DNA from: Bacillota bacterium
GTDB taxonomy: Bacteria; Bacillota; UBA4882; UBA8346
Direction of reading: 5' to 3'
Assembly: GCA_029974635.1 (NCBI GenBank)
Contig: JARKQY010000014.1
Span: forward strand, 98,170 to 162,169
DNA length: 64,000 nucleotides
Below, one piece after another: positions 17,639-26,952 of the stretch. The translations under genes were made by a program, and so were the position numbers. The notes under the pieces are model-generated. The model was not told the origin of the DNA and searched no databases. It saw nothing but the letters and a program-made list of their open reading frames with translations. How positions within the stretch are numbered: position 1 is the stretch's first letter; each line of letters starts with the position of its first letter.

Positions 17639-20131
17639 TTATCGGTTACCAGAACGTATTGTAAAATAGAAGATTGTCCCCCGGCCGGGTTTCGACTCCA
17701 CCCAAATCCTGCCTCCGTAACGTTCTACAATCTTTTTACAAACCGATAAACCGATTCCGGTGCCTGGATAATCCTTTTTGGAATGTAATCGCTGAAATAT
17801 CATAAAAATGCGATCCGCATACTGCATATCAAGTCCAATCCCGTTGTCTTGCACTGTGAACAACCAATCTTCACCGTCGCGAACCGCATCAACCCGTACC
17901 ACCGGCGGCTCTTGGTCATGAAACTTGATGGCATTCCCGATTAAGTTCTGAAACAACTGAATCATCTGCCCCGAATCGGCTGTTATTTCCGGCATGTTTC
18001 CCTGTATAACAGTAGCCTGGTGCTCTTCAATGGCAACTTTCAGATTCACCTTTACGGTTTCCAATATTTGATTCACATCTACCTTTTCGGATGGCTTGGC
18101 TATATTGTTTACCCGGGAATATTCCAACAAATTATTGATTAAATCAGACATCCGCGCCACGCCGTCAACTGCAAAATTGATAAATTCGTCGGCACCAGCA
18201 TCGATTTTACCTTTATAGTGATTTTCAATCAAATGCAGATAAACGGCTAATGCACATAACGGTTGCTGTAAATCCTGCGAAATAATGACTGCAAATTGTT
18301 CCAATTCTTGATTCACCCGGGTTAAGGAAGCAGTCCGTTCATTGAGAAGTTGCTCTTGTTTTTGCAGTTTTTCAAAGATCAGGACCCTTTTTATAGCTCC
18401 AGCGATAATCCCGCATAATATCTCACAAATAAATGAATTATAGAAATAACGTTCAATGGTATTAATATCCATTACTAACAGACCCAATTGTTCACTCCCG
18501 AAATACAATGGAAAAACCCCTAAAAGATAACATTTATCTTTGGGAAGCATTTCCGCCGGCGCCAAATAATAGGTAGAGAAACTCACTCCCTCCGGCGGAA
18601 GCGGTATCCGGAGCCTTTCCCGAAAAGCCAAGATAAGCCGGGCGGTTTTATCCGGTCTTTCCGGTTCTTCATAGAGTGATAAATAACAATTTCCAATACC
18701 CAATTTCGGTAAATTGATAAACATCCCCTCGACTAAATCGGAGAGACTGCTGCCCATGGCCATCATCTGACTGGTAGTATGGAAAATCAAGGTCTGCACT
18801 AATACCTGGTAATTCCGGTTCAATTCAGCCTGAATAATAGCTTCTCCAATTATCAGGCGTGCTTGATGCCACAAGTTTTCCGCAAGATACATATTTGACC
18901 TGGTACCGAAATAGGATAGACCGAATTGCTGCATTGCGGTAATCACATTTTGCCAGGGCCCAAACTCCTGATTCTCCCGTGATAATTTCTGGATAAGTCC
19001 TTGTAATGTTTTTAAAAAGTTATCATCAGAACAATTCAAAATATCCGTTATAAAACTGTCAATCAGTTGCATGATGGCTTCCCGTATCCGATCCGGATTG
19101 TCTTCACCACCAATCGCTTCAATCATAGCCGGTGCAATCAGCTTACTCCACGTATTCAAATCAACCTTTGCCGTTCCATCCTGAAAACCAGGAATATTTT
19201 TTCCGGACTTCACGGTGATTTGGGCAATTGATGGTGGAAAACAACCGCATGAATTGCGAGTTATCAATTTTGTAGGGACAAATACATTTTGCGGCGCTGA
19301 TTTTCCGGAAATGATCCCTAGCAATAATTCAACGCCGCGTTTTCCCATATCATAGACGGATTGATGTACGGTGGTTAATGGACAAACCAAATATTTTGCC
19401 CAGTTTTGGTCATCAAATCCGGTCACTGCAATATCATCGGGAACTTTGATCTCCCGGCTATGCAGTTCTTCCAGCGCACCTTTCGCCAAGACGTCATTGG
19501 CTGCAACTATCACATCGATAATCGTTTTTCGTTGATCCAGGTATACCTTGACGGCTTCGGCCGCCGTCTCTTCTTGTGAGAATCTTCCGGATGTGATTAA
19601 ATCGGAGTCAAATGAAATATCATTTTCCGCCAACACTGTACGGTAAATATTATACCGTTCCCTGGCGTCTACAGTATCCTCGGAACCCCCAATAAACGCA
19701 AGGCGACGATACCCATGGTCATGAATCAAATGGCTTAACAACTCCCGGAAACCGGATTCATTATCCGCCCCTACACTAGCTATCCCATCAAATTTATCAG
19801 CGATGACAACCAGCGGCAGACAGCAATAACGGTCCAATAGTTTGGAATCACCACCAAAAGCGGTAATGGGAGCCGCAATGATTAATCCGTCCAAAACCTC
19901 GGGCCTGGCCAATTCATAAGCGATATTCGCGGGTCTTTCCAATAAATCCGGCGAATTCAAAGTTCTGCCCAAAAAGCAAAACAGATTGACTCCGTATTTG
20001 CTGGCGGCACAGTGAATCCCGCTTAACATTTCATAATGAAAGCTGTAGTTAATGCTCCCGATAAAAAAACCGATGGTAATGGGCGATCTCACAGACCTGT
20101 CGCTTGGAGGTTTACAACTCATACAATTCAT
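17639..20131 (-). CDS. LacI-type sensor histidine kinase paralogue 2, acceptor His lost
   Basis: 830 residues, ATG with AAAGGTGG upstream. Same order as its neighbours: LacI/PBP1 sugar-binding domain (about 16-300, IAVTGFDDQNW, NSCGC), helical linker, GAF-like domain (about 430-595), HisKA, HATPase_c ([30 protein letters not shown]). No transmembrane segment. The H-box reads SQDLQQPL instead of SHDLQEPL: Gln619 replaces the acceptor His and the following Glu is Gln. The codon is CAG, so this is a substitution, not a frame error. The protein is otherwise undamaged, which argues for a retained role. Ligand unknown; the fold binds sugars or nucleobases in related proteins. Confidence 0.85.
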   Translation of the reverse strand: MNCMSCKPPSDRSVRSPITIGFFIGSINYSFHYEMLSGIHCAASKYGVNLFCFLGRTLNSPDLLERPANIAYELARPEVLDGLIIAAPITAFGGDSKLLDRYCCLPLVVIADKFDGIASVGADNESGFRELLSHLIHDHGYRRLAFIGGSEDTVDARERYNIYRTVLAENDISFDSDLITSGRFSQEETAAEAVKVYLDQRKTIIDVIVAANDVLAKGALEELHSREIKVPDDIAVTGFDDQNWAKYLVCPLTTVHQSVYDMGKRGVELLLGIISGKSAPQNVFVPTKLITRNSCGCFPPSIAQITVKSGKNIPGFQDGTAKVDLNTWSKLIAPAMIEAIGGEDNPDRIREAIMQLIDSFITDILNCSDDNFLKTLQGLIQKLSRENQEFGPWQNVITAMQQFGLSYFGTRSNMYLAENLWHQARLIIGEAIIQAELNRNYQVLVQTLIFHTTSQMMAMGSSLSDLVEGMFINLPKLGIGNCYLSLYEEPERPDKTARLILAFRERLRIPLPPEGVSFSTYYLAPAEMLPKDKCYLLGVFPLYFGSEQLGLLVMDINTIERYFYNSFICEILCGIIAGAIKRVLIFEKLQKQEQLLNERTASLTRVNQELEQFAVIISQDLQQPLCALAVYLHLIENHYKGKIDAGADEFINFAVDGVARMSDLINNLLEYSRVNNIAKPSEKVDVNQILETVKVNLKVAIEEHQATVIQGNMPEITADSGQMIQLFQNLIGNAIKFHDQEPPVVRVDAVRDGEDWLFTVQDNGIGLDMQYADRIFMIFQRLHSKKDYPGTGIGLSVCKKIVERYGGRIWVESKPGRGTIFYFTIRSGNR

Positions 20132-20362
20132 TCAAACATCCACCTTTCGGCATCATGACCCTTTAGACTTGAAGGCCATGATTTAGAAGTGATGTGAAAA
20201 AGGTTCCTTTCAGTAAAACAAAAATGATTCATCTTGCTTTTTCACCCAACTTCTATTAGGAAGAAGTATGCACTTTTTGTCAAGAATAGGGTTGATCACA
20301 CTCCTTTTCGTCAGCGCCGATTATGCAGGTATTGCTATTCTTATCACCCCGTCATATAGTTC

Positions 20363-20387
20363 AACTTAAATTCGGCAAGCAACTTTA
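20363..20387. repeat. 25-bp dispersed sequence, copy 2
   Basis: Matches 8528-8552 at 22 of 25 positions. Its core AATTCGGCAAG is also inverted at 20408-20418, and a further GTTCGGCAA half-site follows near 20436. Possible operator or hairpin. Confidence 0.5.
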
Positions 20388-20481
20388 AAAGCCAACTCTA
20401 TTCAAGACTTGCCGAATTACAAGTAATAAACCCGGTTCGGCAATTTTTTCTAAGCGTGATTCAAAAAATCCAATTGTACTT

Positions 20482-20500
20482 TAACGTCCCAGGGACGTTA
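20482..20500. promoter_or_regulatory. Perfect 19-bp palindrome
   Basis: TAACGTCCCAGGGACGTTA, arms of nine bases around one central base, ten bases downstream (on the minus strand) of the kinase 3 stop. A related GCGTCCCTTGGGACGC occurs at 26080-26095 upstream of kinase 4. It may be a terminator stem or a repeat remnant. Confidence 0.5.
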
Positions 20501-20509
20501 CGACGAAAT

Positions 20510-22975
20510 TCAAGTGATTCGCGGGTCGGTTCGAATGGTGAAAAAAAAGGTGGATCCTTTTCCGGGGACTGACTCAACCCAAATCCGGCCGCCATGGCGT
20601 TCCACAATCTTCTTACAAACCGAAAGACCGATCCCTGTACCGGGATATTCGTCTTTGCTGTGCAAACGGTGAAAAATCAAAAAAATCTTATTGGCATATT
20701 CCATATCCAACCCGATTCCATTATCCCGTATGGAAAATAGCCACCCATTCCGTTGTCGTTCCGCGCTTACGCAAATCTCCGGAGGTTCTTCCCCATGGAA
20801 TTTAATCGCGTTACCGATTAAATTTTGAAATAACTGTACCATCTGTCCCGGATCGGCCGTCAATGTAGGCATTACCTCATGATGGACATTGGCGCAGCTC
20901 TCTTCAATAGCCACTTTTAGATTTAATCTTACTTGGTTCATTATCTCGGTAAAGTCGACGGATTCAAAGGGTTTACCCTGACTGCCCGTTCTTGAATATA
21001 TCAACATGTCATCTATTAACCGGTGCATCCGGAAAGCACCATCCACGGCATAATTGATGAACTCGTCGGCATCGGAGTCCAATTTTCCTTTGTAACGGCG
21101 TTCAATAAGTTGTAAATAGCCGGTAACCATCCGCAACGGTTCCTGTAAATCATGGGAGGCAATATAGGCCAGTTGTTCCAATTCATTGTTTATCATTGCT
21201 AAAGCCGCCGCCCGCTCCTCCAGTAGCTCTTCCTTCTCCTGCAATTTTTCAACCAGCAAACCGCCTTTGATTGCGCTGCTGATAATTCCTCTCAAGGTTT
21301 CATAAATATGTCCGGCGACAGGAGTCACGTCAATAACCATAAATCCTAATTGCTCCGTTCCAAAATACAACGGAAACACTCCCAGCGTGTATGATCTCTC
21401 ATCCATGGCAAATTGCGGCGGGATAATTTGGCAGGTTGGAAAGCGCAGGCCTTTCGGTTCCATGGCAACTCGTCCCCGGGTATTGAAAGCCAATATCAAG
21501 CGGGACCAGCCAGTAGGTTTTTTCGGGTTTTCATATAGGGAAAGAAAACAACAATGAATCCCCAGACTCGGTAAATGAATGTGCAGGGCATCCAGTAATT
21601 GTGGTAGATTATAGGTGGTTTCAACGATCTGACTGATGGAATGTAAGGAACCTACCCGGTCATACGTGGAGGTAACATGCCTGATATCGGTTTGCATAGT
21701 CATTTCTCCAATCAGAATCCGCGCTTGATGCCACAGGTTTTCCCCTCTAAAAACCGCCGGTTTGCTTTGGCAACACATACGTCCGTAATGTTGCATAACT
21801 GTAATGACATTTTGCCAGACATCTGTCTTATAACCATGCTGGATTGATTTATGTAAAATAATTTTTAAAATTTGTAAAAAATTATGGCTGGCTTCCGTTT
21901 GTATATCTCCTAAAAAAGTATCGCGGAGTTGTTGACACCAGTCCTTGGCCATTGGAGAGTGCAGGTCATTTAACGCCAAAACCATTTCGGAAAGTATTGC
22001 CTGGGACCATGATTCCGCAGACGCCTTTGATTCGACAATGGCTGCTCCGGTAACGTGTTTAGAAAAACAGCCGCACGAACGGCGGATGATAACTTCCGTG
22101 GGCAATAAAGTCTCTTCCGGAACGCTATCACCTTGAAGCTGCGCCAACAAAATCTCTACTGCATACTTCCCTTGTTGATAAACTGATTGATGTACGGTTG
22201 TCAGCGGTGGAATGAAATATTTCGCCCATTCTTGATCATCAAAACCAGTGACCGCAATATCATCCGGTATCCGTATCCCCCGTCTCCTTAACTCGAAAAC
22301 GGCTCCTATTGCCAAAATATCGTTTGCCGCAACAACCGCATCAAATTCGGCCTTGCGTTCATCCAGTATTGTTTTAATCGCTTCACTGCCTGATGATTCC
22401 AAATGAAAAAGTCCCCAGGTCATCAATTCTGGATTTACCGGAATTCCAAAATAAGTAAGCAATTCCGTATAAATCTGTTGGCGCCGCTGGGAATCCTCAT
22501 TATGCTCCGGACCGCCGATATATGCCAGACGGCGATAACTATGGTCTTTTATCAAATGGGTCAATAAAGCCCGGAATCCAATATCATTATCCGTTTTTAT
22601 GCTGGGAACCCCGTTTAACTCCATGGCAATAATTACTTTTGCCAGATTACCGTAGCGGTCAAAAAAACTGGTGTCTTTGTCGAATACGGTGAGCGATCCG
22701 GTTAAAATAATACCATCCACATTTTCCGGTCCAATAAATTCATAAACAATGTTTCCCGAAAGATCCAACGGATCAGGCGAGTGCATCTGCTTCCCGGGAA
22801 AACAAATCAAATTCACCCCGTGCTCGGCGGCGGCATCATTAATACCGGACCACATGGGGAAATAGTAATTGCTGATCAAATCACTCACCAGAAATCCAAT
22901 GGTTGGTTTGTTTCTGCGATAAACTGGTGATTCTTTTGGATTGGCGGGATTCCGGACCATATAATGGTTCTCCAT
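20510..22975 (-). CDS. LacI-type sensor histidine kinase paralogue 3, intact H-box
   Basis: 821 residues. The ATG abuts the TAA of the upstream receiver (TAAATG), suggesting coupling; an ATG five codons later has GGAG nine bases upstream and is an equally good start. Order: LacI/PBP1 sugar-binding domain (about 20-310, IAVTGFDDQEW, RSCGC), helical linker, GAF-like domain (about 430-590), HisKA with SHDLQEPL (His608), HATPase_c ([30 protein letters not shown]). No membrane segment, no DNA-binding head. All kinase motifs are present, so it should autophosphorylate and pass phosphate to the adjacent Rcp1-like receiver. The ligand is unknown. Confidence 0.9.
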   Translation of the reverse strand: MENHYMVRNPANPKESPVYRRNKPTIGFLVSDLISNYYFPMWSGINDAAAEHGVNLICFPGKQMHSPDPLDLSGNIVYEFIGPENVDGIILTGSLTVFDKDTSFFDRYGNLAKVIIAMELNGVPSIKTDNDIGFRALLTHLIKDHSYRRLAYIGGPEHNEDSQRRQQIYTELLTYFGIPVNPELMTWGLFHLESSGSEAIKTILDERKAEFDAVVAANDILAIGAVFELRRRGIRIPDDIAVTGFDDQEWAKYFIPPLTTVHQSVYQQGKYAVEILLAQLQGDSVPEETLLPTEVIIRRSCGCFSKHVTGAAIVESKASAESWSQAILSEMVLALNDLHSPMAKDWCQQLRDTFLGDIQTEASHNFLQILKIILHKSIQHGYKTDVWQNVITVMQHYGRMCCQSKPAVFRGENLWHQARILIGEMTMQTDIRHVTSTYDRVGSLHSISQIVETTYNLPQLLDALHIHLPSLGIHCCFLSLYENPKKPTGWSRLILAFNTRGRVAMEPKGLRFPTCQIIPPQFAMDERSYTLGVFPLYFGTEQLGFMVIDVTPVAGHIYETLRGIISSAIKGGLLVEKLQEKEELLEERAAALAMINNELEQLAYIASHDLQEPLRMVTGYLQLIERRYKGKLDSDADEFINYAVDGAFRMHRLIDDMLIYSRTGSQGKPFESVDFTEIMNQVRLNLKVAIEESCANVHHEVMPTLTADPGQMVQLFQNLIGNAIKFHGEEPPEICVSAERQRNGWLFSIRDNGIGLDMEYANKIFLIFHRLHSKDEYPGTGIGLSVCKKIVERHGGRIWVESVPGKGSTFFFTIRTDPRIT

Positions 22976-23422
22976 TTACTCGGTTGGTAATTTAACGATG
23001 GTAAGCCAAAAATTCTCGATGGATTGAACCACTTTCATGAACTCGTCAAACCCGATGGGCTTGTTGATATAACAATTGGCGTTATAATTATACGCCTTTA
23101 AAATGTCTTCTTCCGCCTGTGAGGTCGTTAAAATTACTACTGGAATCCGGCGTAATTTGGGATCTGCCTTAATCTCCTCCAAAACCTGGCGTCCGTCTTT
23201 ACGGGGCAGATTTAAGTCCAATAGCACCAGATCGGGACGTACAGCATTTGAATACTTCCCTTCCCTACGCAAAAATGCAAGGGCTTCAACTCCGTCACCA
23301 ACTACATTCAAATTATTATGAACTTTGCCATCCTTAAAAGCTTCCGTAGTCAAACGAACATCGCCGGGATTGTCCTCAACCAGCAAAATCTCAATTGGTT
23401 TATTCGTTTCCTCCATGCCCAT
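22976..23422 (-). CDS. Single-domain response regulator, Rcp1-like
   Basis: 148 residues from the ATG at 23422, which has AAGGGGGAG just upstream. It overlaps the end of kinase 4 by 23 bases and ends directly against kinase 3. Receiver motifs are complete: [13 protein letters not shown], acceptor in LVLLDLNLP, Lys in YINKPIG. It closely matches the receiver at 14619-15062, including the C-terminal FWLT-VKLP-E pattern. Its position between the two kinases with intact acceptor histidines makes it their obvious phosphorylation target. No output domain. Confidence 0.9.
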   Translation of the reverse strand: MGMEETNKPIEILLVEDNPGDVRLTTEAFKDGKVHNNLNVVGDGVEALAFLRREGKYSNAVRPDLVLLDLNLPRKDGRQVLEEIKADPKLRRIPVVILTTSQAEEDILKAYNYNANCYINKPIGFDEFMKVVQSIENFWLTIVKLPTE

Positions 23423-25889
23423 TTTGATCTCCCCCTTCAGTTCGAATTGTGAAGTAAAAGGTAGCGCCTTTTCCCGGTTCCGAAACCACCCAAATCCGGC
23501 CATTATGACGTTCAACGATTCGTTTGCAAACCGCCAAACCAATGCCAGTACCGGTATACTCTCCCTTACTGTGCAACCGCTGGAAAATTTGAAATATACG
23601 TTCGGCATGCTGCATATCCAATCCGATTCCATTATCCTGGACTGAAAACTGCCAGCCGTCCGGTTGGCGTTCGGCCGCGATATGGACTTTCGGGGTTTTA
23701 TCGCTGTGGAACTTGATAGCATTAGCGATTAAATTTTGAAACAACTGTAGTAACTGGCTAGGATCGGCAATTAATGTAGGTAGCGTGCCATTTGTTACTT
23801 TCGCGCCGGCTTCTGTCATAATTATTTTCAAGTTGGCGCGAGCCCGGTCAATAACCGCCGAACAGTCAACCGGTTCAAAAGGTTTACCCCGGGTGCTGAC
23901 CCTGGAATAAGCCAATAAATCATTGATCAAGTTTTGCATCCGCACCGCGCCGTCCACGGCAAATCCGATAAACTCATCGGCATTGCTGTCCAGTTTGCCT
24001 TTATAGCGTCTTTCCAATAATTGCAGGTAACTTGCGACCATGCGGAGCGGTTCCTGCAAATCATGAGAGGCAACATACGCAAACTGTTCCAATTCGGCAT
24101 TGGAACGGATCAATGATTCAGCCCGTTGTTCCAGCTCACTCTCTTTTTTGATCAGCTCCTTGACAAGACCGGCCCCTTTGATGGCGCTACTCAGCAAGAT
24201 TCGTAACGATTCGTAAACCTGGTGTTGCTTGGGGTCAACGTTAAAAATGGCGAGCCCCAGCTGTTCCTCCCGGAAGTAAAGCGGCTCAACGACTAATGCA
24301 TATTGTTTATCTTTCGCCAGTAAATCTTCGGGTATCAGCTTTCTGGTTGAGAAGCGAATCCCTGTCTCCCCCACGTCTATCAATCCGGATTCATCATATG
24401 CCATGATTAACCGGGACCACTCCGGAGGATTGGCCTCTTTTTCATACAGAGACAGATAACAACTTGTGATTCCCAGTTTCGGAAATTCCTCCACTACAAC
24501 CCGGGTCAATTTATCAAGGTCAAAAGTGGTTTGAATTACTTCGCTAACCTTCCCCAATATGTAAGCCTGCCGGTCAGTCCGAGCGCTCTGACTGGTTTGG
24601 ATCCGCTGGGCAACCTCGGCAATCAATACCCGCCCTTGTTGCAACAGATTTTCCACCCGGAACAACTCGGAGTCGTCCTCGATGCAGGGTATGGCGTAAC
24701 GCCGCAAGCAGGATATAACTTCCTGCCAAATCATGACATTATGTTCGATAATGGCCAGTTGATCCATGATATAATTCAAGGTTAACAAAAACTTACGGGG
24801 CGATTCATTCTTTATTTCCAGCACCAGAGCGTCAAATAATTGTCCCGACCATTCAGGGGTGGTGGGGGTGACCTCGGTACTCAAAATTTCATTGATTTCG
24901 GCGATAATGGCTTCCCGTTTAGCCAGCATTCCGCTTGCCAATGTTTCTGTCGTTAAAGGCGGATCGAGGCGTGCTTTTAAAACAGCCTGTGATAAACAGC
25001 CGCAAGAATGGCGAACCACCATTTCATTGGGATAACTGATACGGCTGGGCGGTTTTTCACTCCTAACAAGTGCTAAAACGACTTCCACCGCCTGTTTTCC
25101 GATTTTGTAAGCCGGCTGACGGACCGTTGTCAGACTTGGCAAAATACTTTTGGCCCAGTATTGATCGTCATAACCGACCAACGCCACATCGTTAGGTACT
25201 AATATGCCCCGCGCCTGCAATTCCCCCAACGCTCCCACGGCAAGTACATCATTGGCTGCCACTACCGCATCGAACTCGACTTTCCGTTCATCCAGCAGGA
25301 TACGGATTCCTGCGGCGGCTGATTCACGTATCCCGAAGTACCCTTGTACAACCAGATTGGGATCAAAAGGGATTCCATACTCGGCTAATGTTTTCACATA
25401 AATATTATAGCGGCTTTCAGCATCGGGAACACCTTCCGTACCACGAATAAATGCCAGCCGCTTGTATCCGTGAACATTGATTAAATGCGCCAACAAATCC
25501 CGCATTCCCTGTTCATTATCTACAGTGATACAATGTGTCTCCTCCAATTCCCAAGAAACGGTTACCAATGGCAAAGGATGATAATGCTTGAAATAATTAA
25601 GATCTTTCGCTAATTCAGTAATGGAAGCAAAAACTATGATACCGTCAACATTATTTTTATCAACAAAATCATAGATTAGATTGCCTTGGGATTCATAATC
25701 CGCGGTAGCATCAACCCCGCCTCCCGCAAAAATAATTAATTGAGCTCCTTGTTCCTTGGCCGCATCATATATACCCGTAAATAATGGCAAATGATAGGCA
25801 TGTGCCAGGCTCTCAATAAAAAAACCGATTCTTGGAACGGCCGGATTATCTTCCCCTTGTGGTAAACCCTTCGCCTGATTTTCCTTCAC
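23400..25889 (-). CDS. LacI-type sensor histidine kinase paralogue 4, intact H-box
   Basis: 829 residues from a GTG at 25889 with GGTGG upstream. Order: LacI/PBP1 sugar-binding domain (about 20-310, [16 protein letters not shown]), helical linker, GAF-like domain (about 430-590), HisKA with SHDLQEPL (His609), HATPase_c ([30 protein letters not shown]). Soluble, no DNA-binding head. It is the first gene of the array and overlaps the next receiver gene, so the two are translationally coupled. The whole array runs in one direction from here to 13.2 kb. Sugar sensing inside the cell is inferred from the fold. Confidence 0.9.
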   Translation of the reverse strand: MKENQAKGLPQGEDNPAVPRIGFFIESLAHAYHLPLFTGIYDAAKEQGAQLIIFAGGGVDATADYESQGNLIYDFVDKNNVDGIIVFASITELAKDLNYFKHYHPLPLVTVSWELEETHCITVDNEQGMRDLLAHLINVHGYKRLAFIRGTEGVPDAESRYNIYVKTLAEYGIPFDPNLVVQGYFGIRESAAAGIRILLDERKVEFDAVVAANDVLAVGALGELQARGILVPNDVALVGYDDQYWAKSILPSLTTVRQPAYKIGKQAVEVVLALVRSEKPPSRISYPNEMVVRHSCGCLSQAVLKARLDPPLTTETLASGMLAKREAIIAEINEILSTEVTPTTPEWSGQLFDALVLEIKNESPRKFLLTLNYIMDQLAIIEHNVMIWQEVISCLRRYAIPCIEDDSELFRVENLLQQGRVLIAEVAQRIQTSQSARTDRQAYILGKVSEVIQTTFDLDKLTRVVVEEFPKLGITSCYLSLYEKEANPPEWSRLIMAYDESGLIDVGETGIRFSTRKLIPEDLLAKDKQYALVVEPLYFREEQLGLAIFNVDPKQHQVYESLRILLSSAIKGAGLVKELIKKESELEQRAESLIRSNAELEQFAYVASHDLQEPLRMVASYLQLLERRYKGKLDSNADEFIGFAVDGAVRMQNLINDLLAYSRVSTRGKPFEPVDCSAVIDRARANLKIIMTEAGAKVTNGTLPTLIADPSQLLQLFQNLIANAIKFHSDKTPKVHIAAERQPDGWQFSVQDNGIGLDMQHAERIFQIFQRLHSKGEYTGTGIGLAVCKRIVERHNGRIWVVSEPGKGATFYFTIRTEGGDQNGHGGNE

Positions 25890-26379
25890 AGCGCTTCACC
25901 ACCGATTATGATCTAAAAAAAATACCCACTAAGATTAATAATCGTCAAATTTATTGATTTTCTTAAGCAATCTTCACTTTTCCACAGTACTACTACTAAA
26001 AGCGATGAAAACAAGATTCCAGCGGCGTATATAAAGATAATTGATGATAAAGATAAATCAGCAAAATAGAGTTTACGTCGCGTCCCTTGGGACGCAAAGG
26101 AACGGAGGGACGAGCGGCAACGCAAGACGCCGTTTTTCACGGCGCACCAAATAAACCGGCAAATTTCTCTACCATCACCTGAGTTGTCTTTATAATCAGT
26201 TAAAATAAATTCGAAAACAAAAAGGGTAAACAAACCGGAGACCAGAATATATATCATTATTGTAGCATAGCTACAATTCAAAATTATCCCCAAAAGTTTG
26301 CTTTGGAAAGCAAACTTTTTATGGATAATTATATTGGTAGCGTAAATGCAATGGCAATTATTATGCAGGAGGGATTTTC
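25890..26379. other. Divergent spacer between kinase 4 and pncA
   Basis: 490 bases. A minus-strand ORF of 126 codons (25913-26293) would encode two hydrophobic stretches, but its middle is a GC-rich repeat-like segment (26071-26150) and it lacks a clear ribosome-binding site. I regard it as doubtful. The segment contains the palindrome GCGTCCCTTGGGACGC (26080-26095) and a second hairpin with arms GCCGT and ACGGC near 26130. The dispersed palindrome at 26282-26330 follows. Promoters of kinase 4 and pncA should be here. Confidence 0.5.
26282..26330. repeat. Dispersed palindromic element, copy 2 (hairpin)
   Basis: 49 bp with inverted ends AATTATCC and GGATAATT and a near-continuous inner stem (AAAAGTTTGCTTT, 26292-26304, with AAAGCAAACTTTT, 26307-26319). 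Same layout as 17568-17613. Lies about 50 bases before the pncA start. Confidence 0.65.
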
Positions 26380-26952
26380 ATGGATAATGCGCTCATTGTA
26401 GTCGATCTTCAAAATGATTTTTGTCCGGACGGAGTTTTACCGGTGGCGGACGGAGATAAGATCGTTCCGATAATCAATAATTTAATTCCACTCTTTGAGG
26501 TTGTCATCTATACCAGGGATTGGCATCCGGAAAATCATATCAGTTTTGCCGCTTCGCCCCAATTTACGGATAAATCATGGCCGGTTCATTGTGTAGCTAA
26601 TACCCACGGCGCCGATTTTCACCCCGACCTCTTTTTCAATTTAAACGCGGTAGTTATTGACAAAGGAACCGAACCCGATATCGAAGCTTACAGCGGTTTC
26701 GAGGGAACCAATCTGGCCAAGAACTTACATAAACTTGGTATTAATACTGTCTTTATAACCGGACTAGCTACCGATTATTGTGTGAAAGCCACTGCTCTGG
26801 ACGCGGTTAAAGAAGGTTTTAAAGTTTACCTGGTTGCCGATGCCGTTAAAGGAGTTGATAACCCTCCCGGGACCGTGGCGAACGCGTTAACCGAGATGAA
26901 ACAGGCCGGAGTTATTGCCATAAACGCGGCCGAGGTCCGGCAATATGTGTAA
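26380..26952 (+). CDS. pncA: Nicotinamidase
   Basis: 190 residues, isochorismatase fold. Catalytic triad Asp9 (VVDLQNDF), Lys95 (VIDKGT) and Cys134 (TDYCVKATA). Metal-ligand pattern RDWHPENH (Asp47, His49, His53) with His70. It hydrolyses nicotinamide to nicotinate and ammonia in NAD salvage. AGGAGGG precedes the ATG at good distance. Its last eight bases overlap pncB, the enzyme using its product, so the two form a coupled operon. Confidence 0.93.
   Translation: MDNALIVVDLQNDFCPDGVLPVADGDKIVPIINNLIPLFEVVIYTRDWHPENHISFAASPQFTDKSWPVHCVANTHGADFHPDLFFNLNAVVIDKGTEPDIEAYSGFEGTNLAKNLHKLGINTVFITGLATDYCVKATALDAVKEGFKVYLVADAVKGVDNPPGTVANALTEMKQAGVIAINAAEVRQYV

Larger units (their letters stand above)
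20132..20509. other. Spacer in kinase array with inverted repeats
   Basis: 378 bases with no gene-like ORF. It contains the second copy of the 25-bp dispersed sequence (20363-20387), an 11-bp inverted repeat AATTCGGCAAG (20369-20379) and CTTGCCGAATT (20408-20418), and the 19-bp palindrome at 20482-20500. It probably holds the promoter of kinase 2 and the terminator of the upstream kinase 3 unit. Confidence 0.5.

Noticed and set aside
22976..23722. 248-codon reading of the receiver gene
   Set aside because: The first 100 codons are the antiframe shadow of the kinase 4 C-terminus; the real start is the ATG at 23422 with a good ribosome-binding site.
15078..25889. Reading the LacI-type kinases as LacI repressors
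   Set aside because: No N-terminal helix-turn-helix is encoded; all four begin directly with the sugar-binding fold.
25913..26293. 126-codon minus-strand ORF upstream of kinase 4
   Set aside because: Its centre is a GC-rich palindromic repeat segment and no start signal was found; the hydrophobic ends may be chance in AT-rich DNA.
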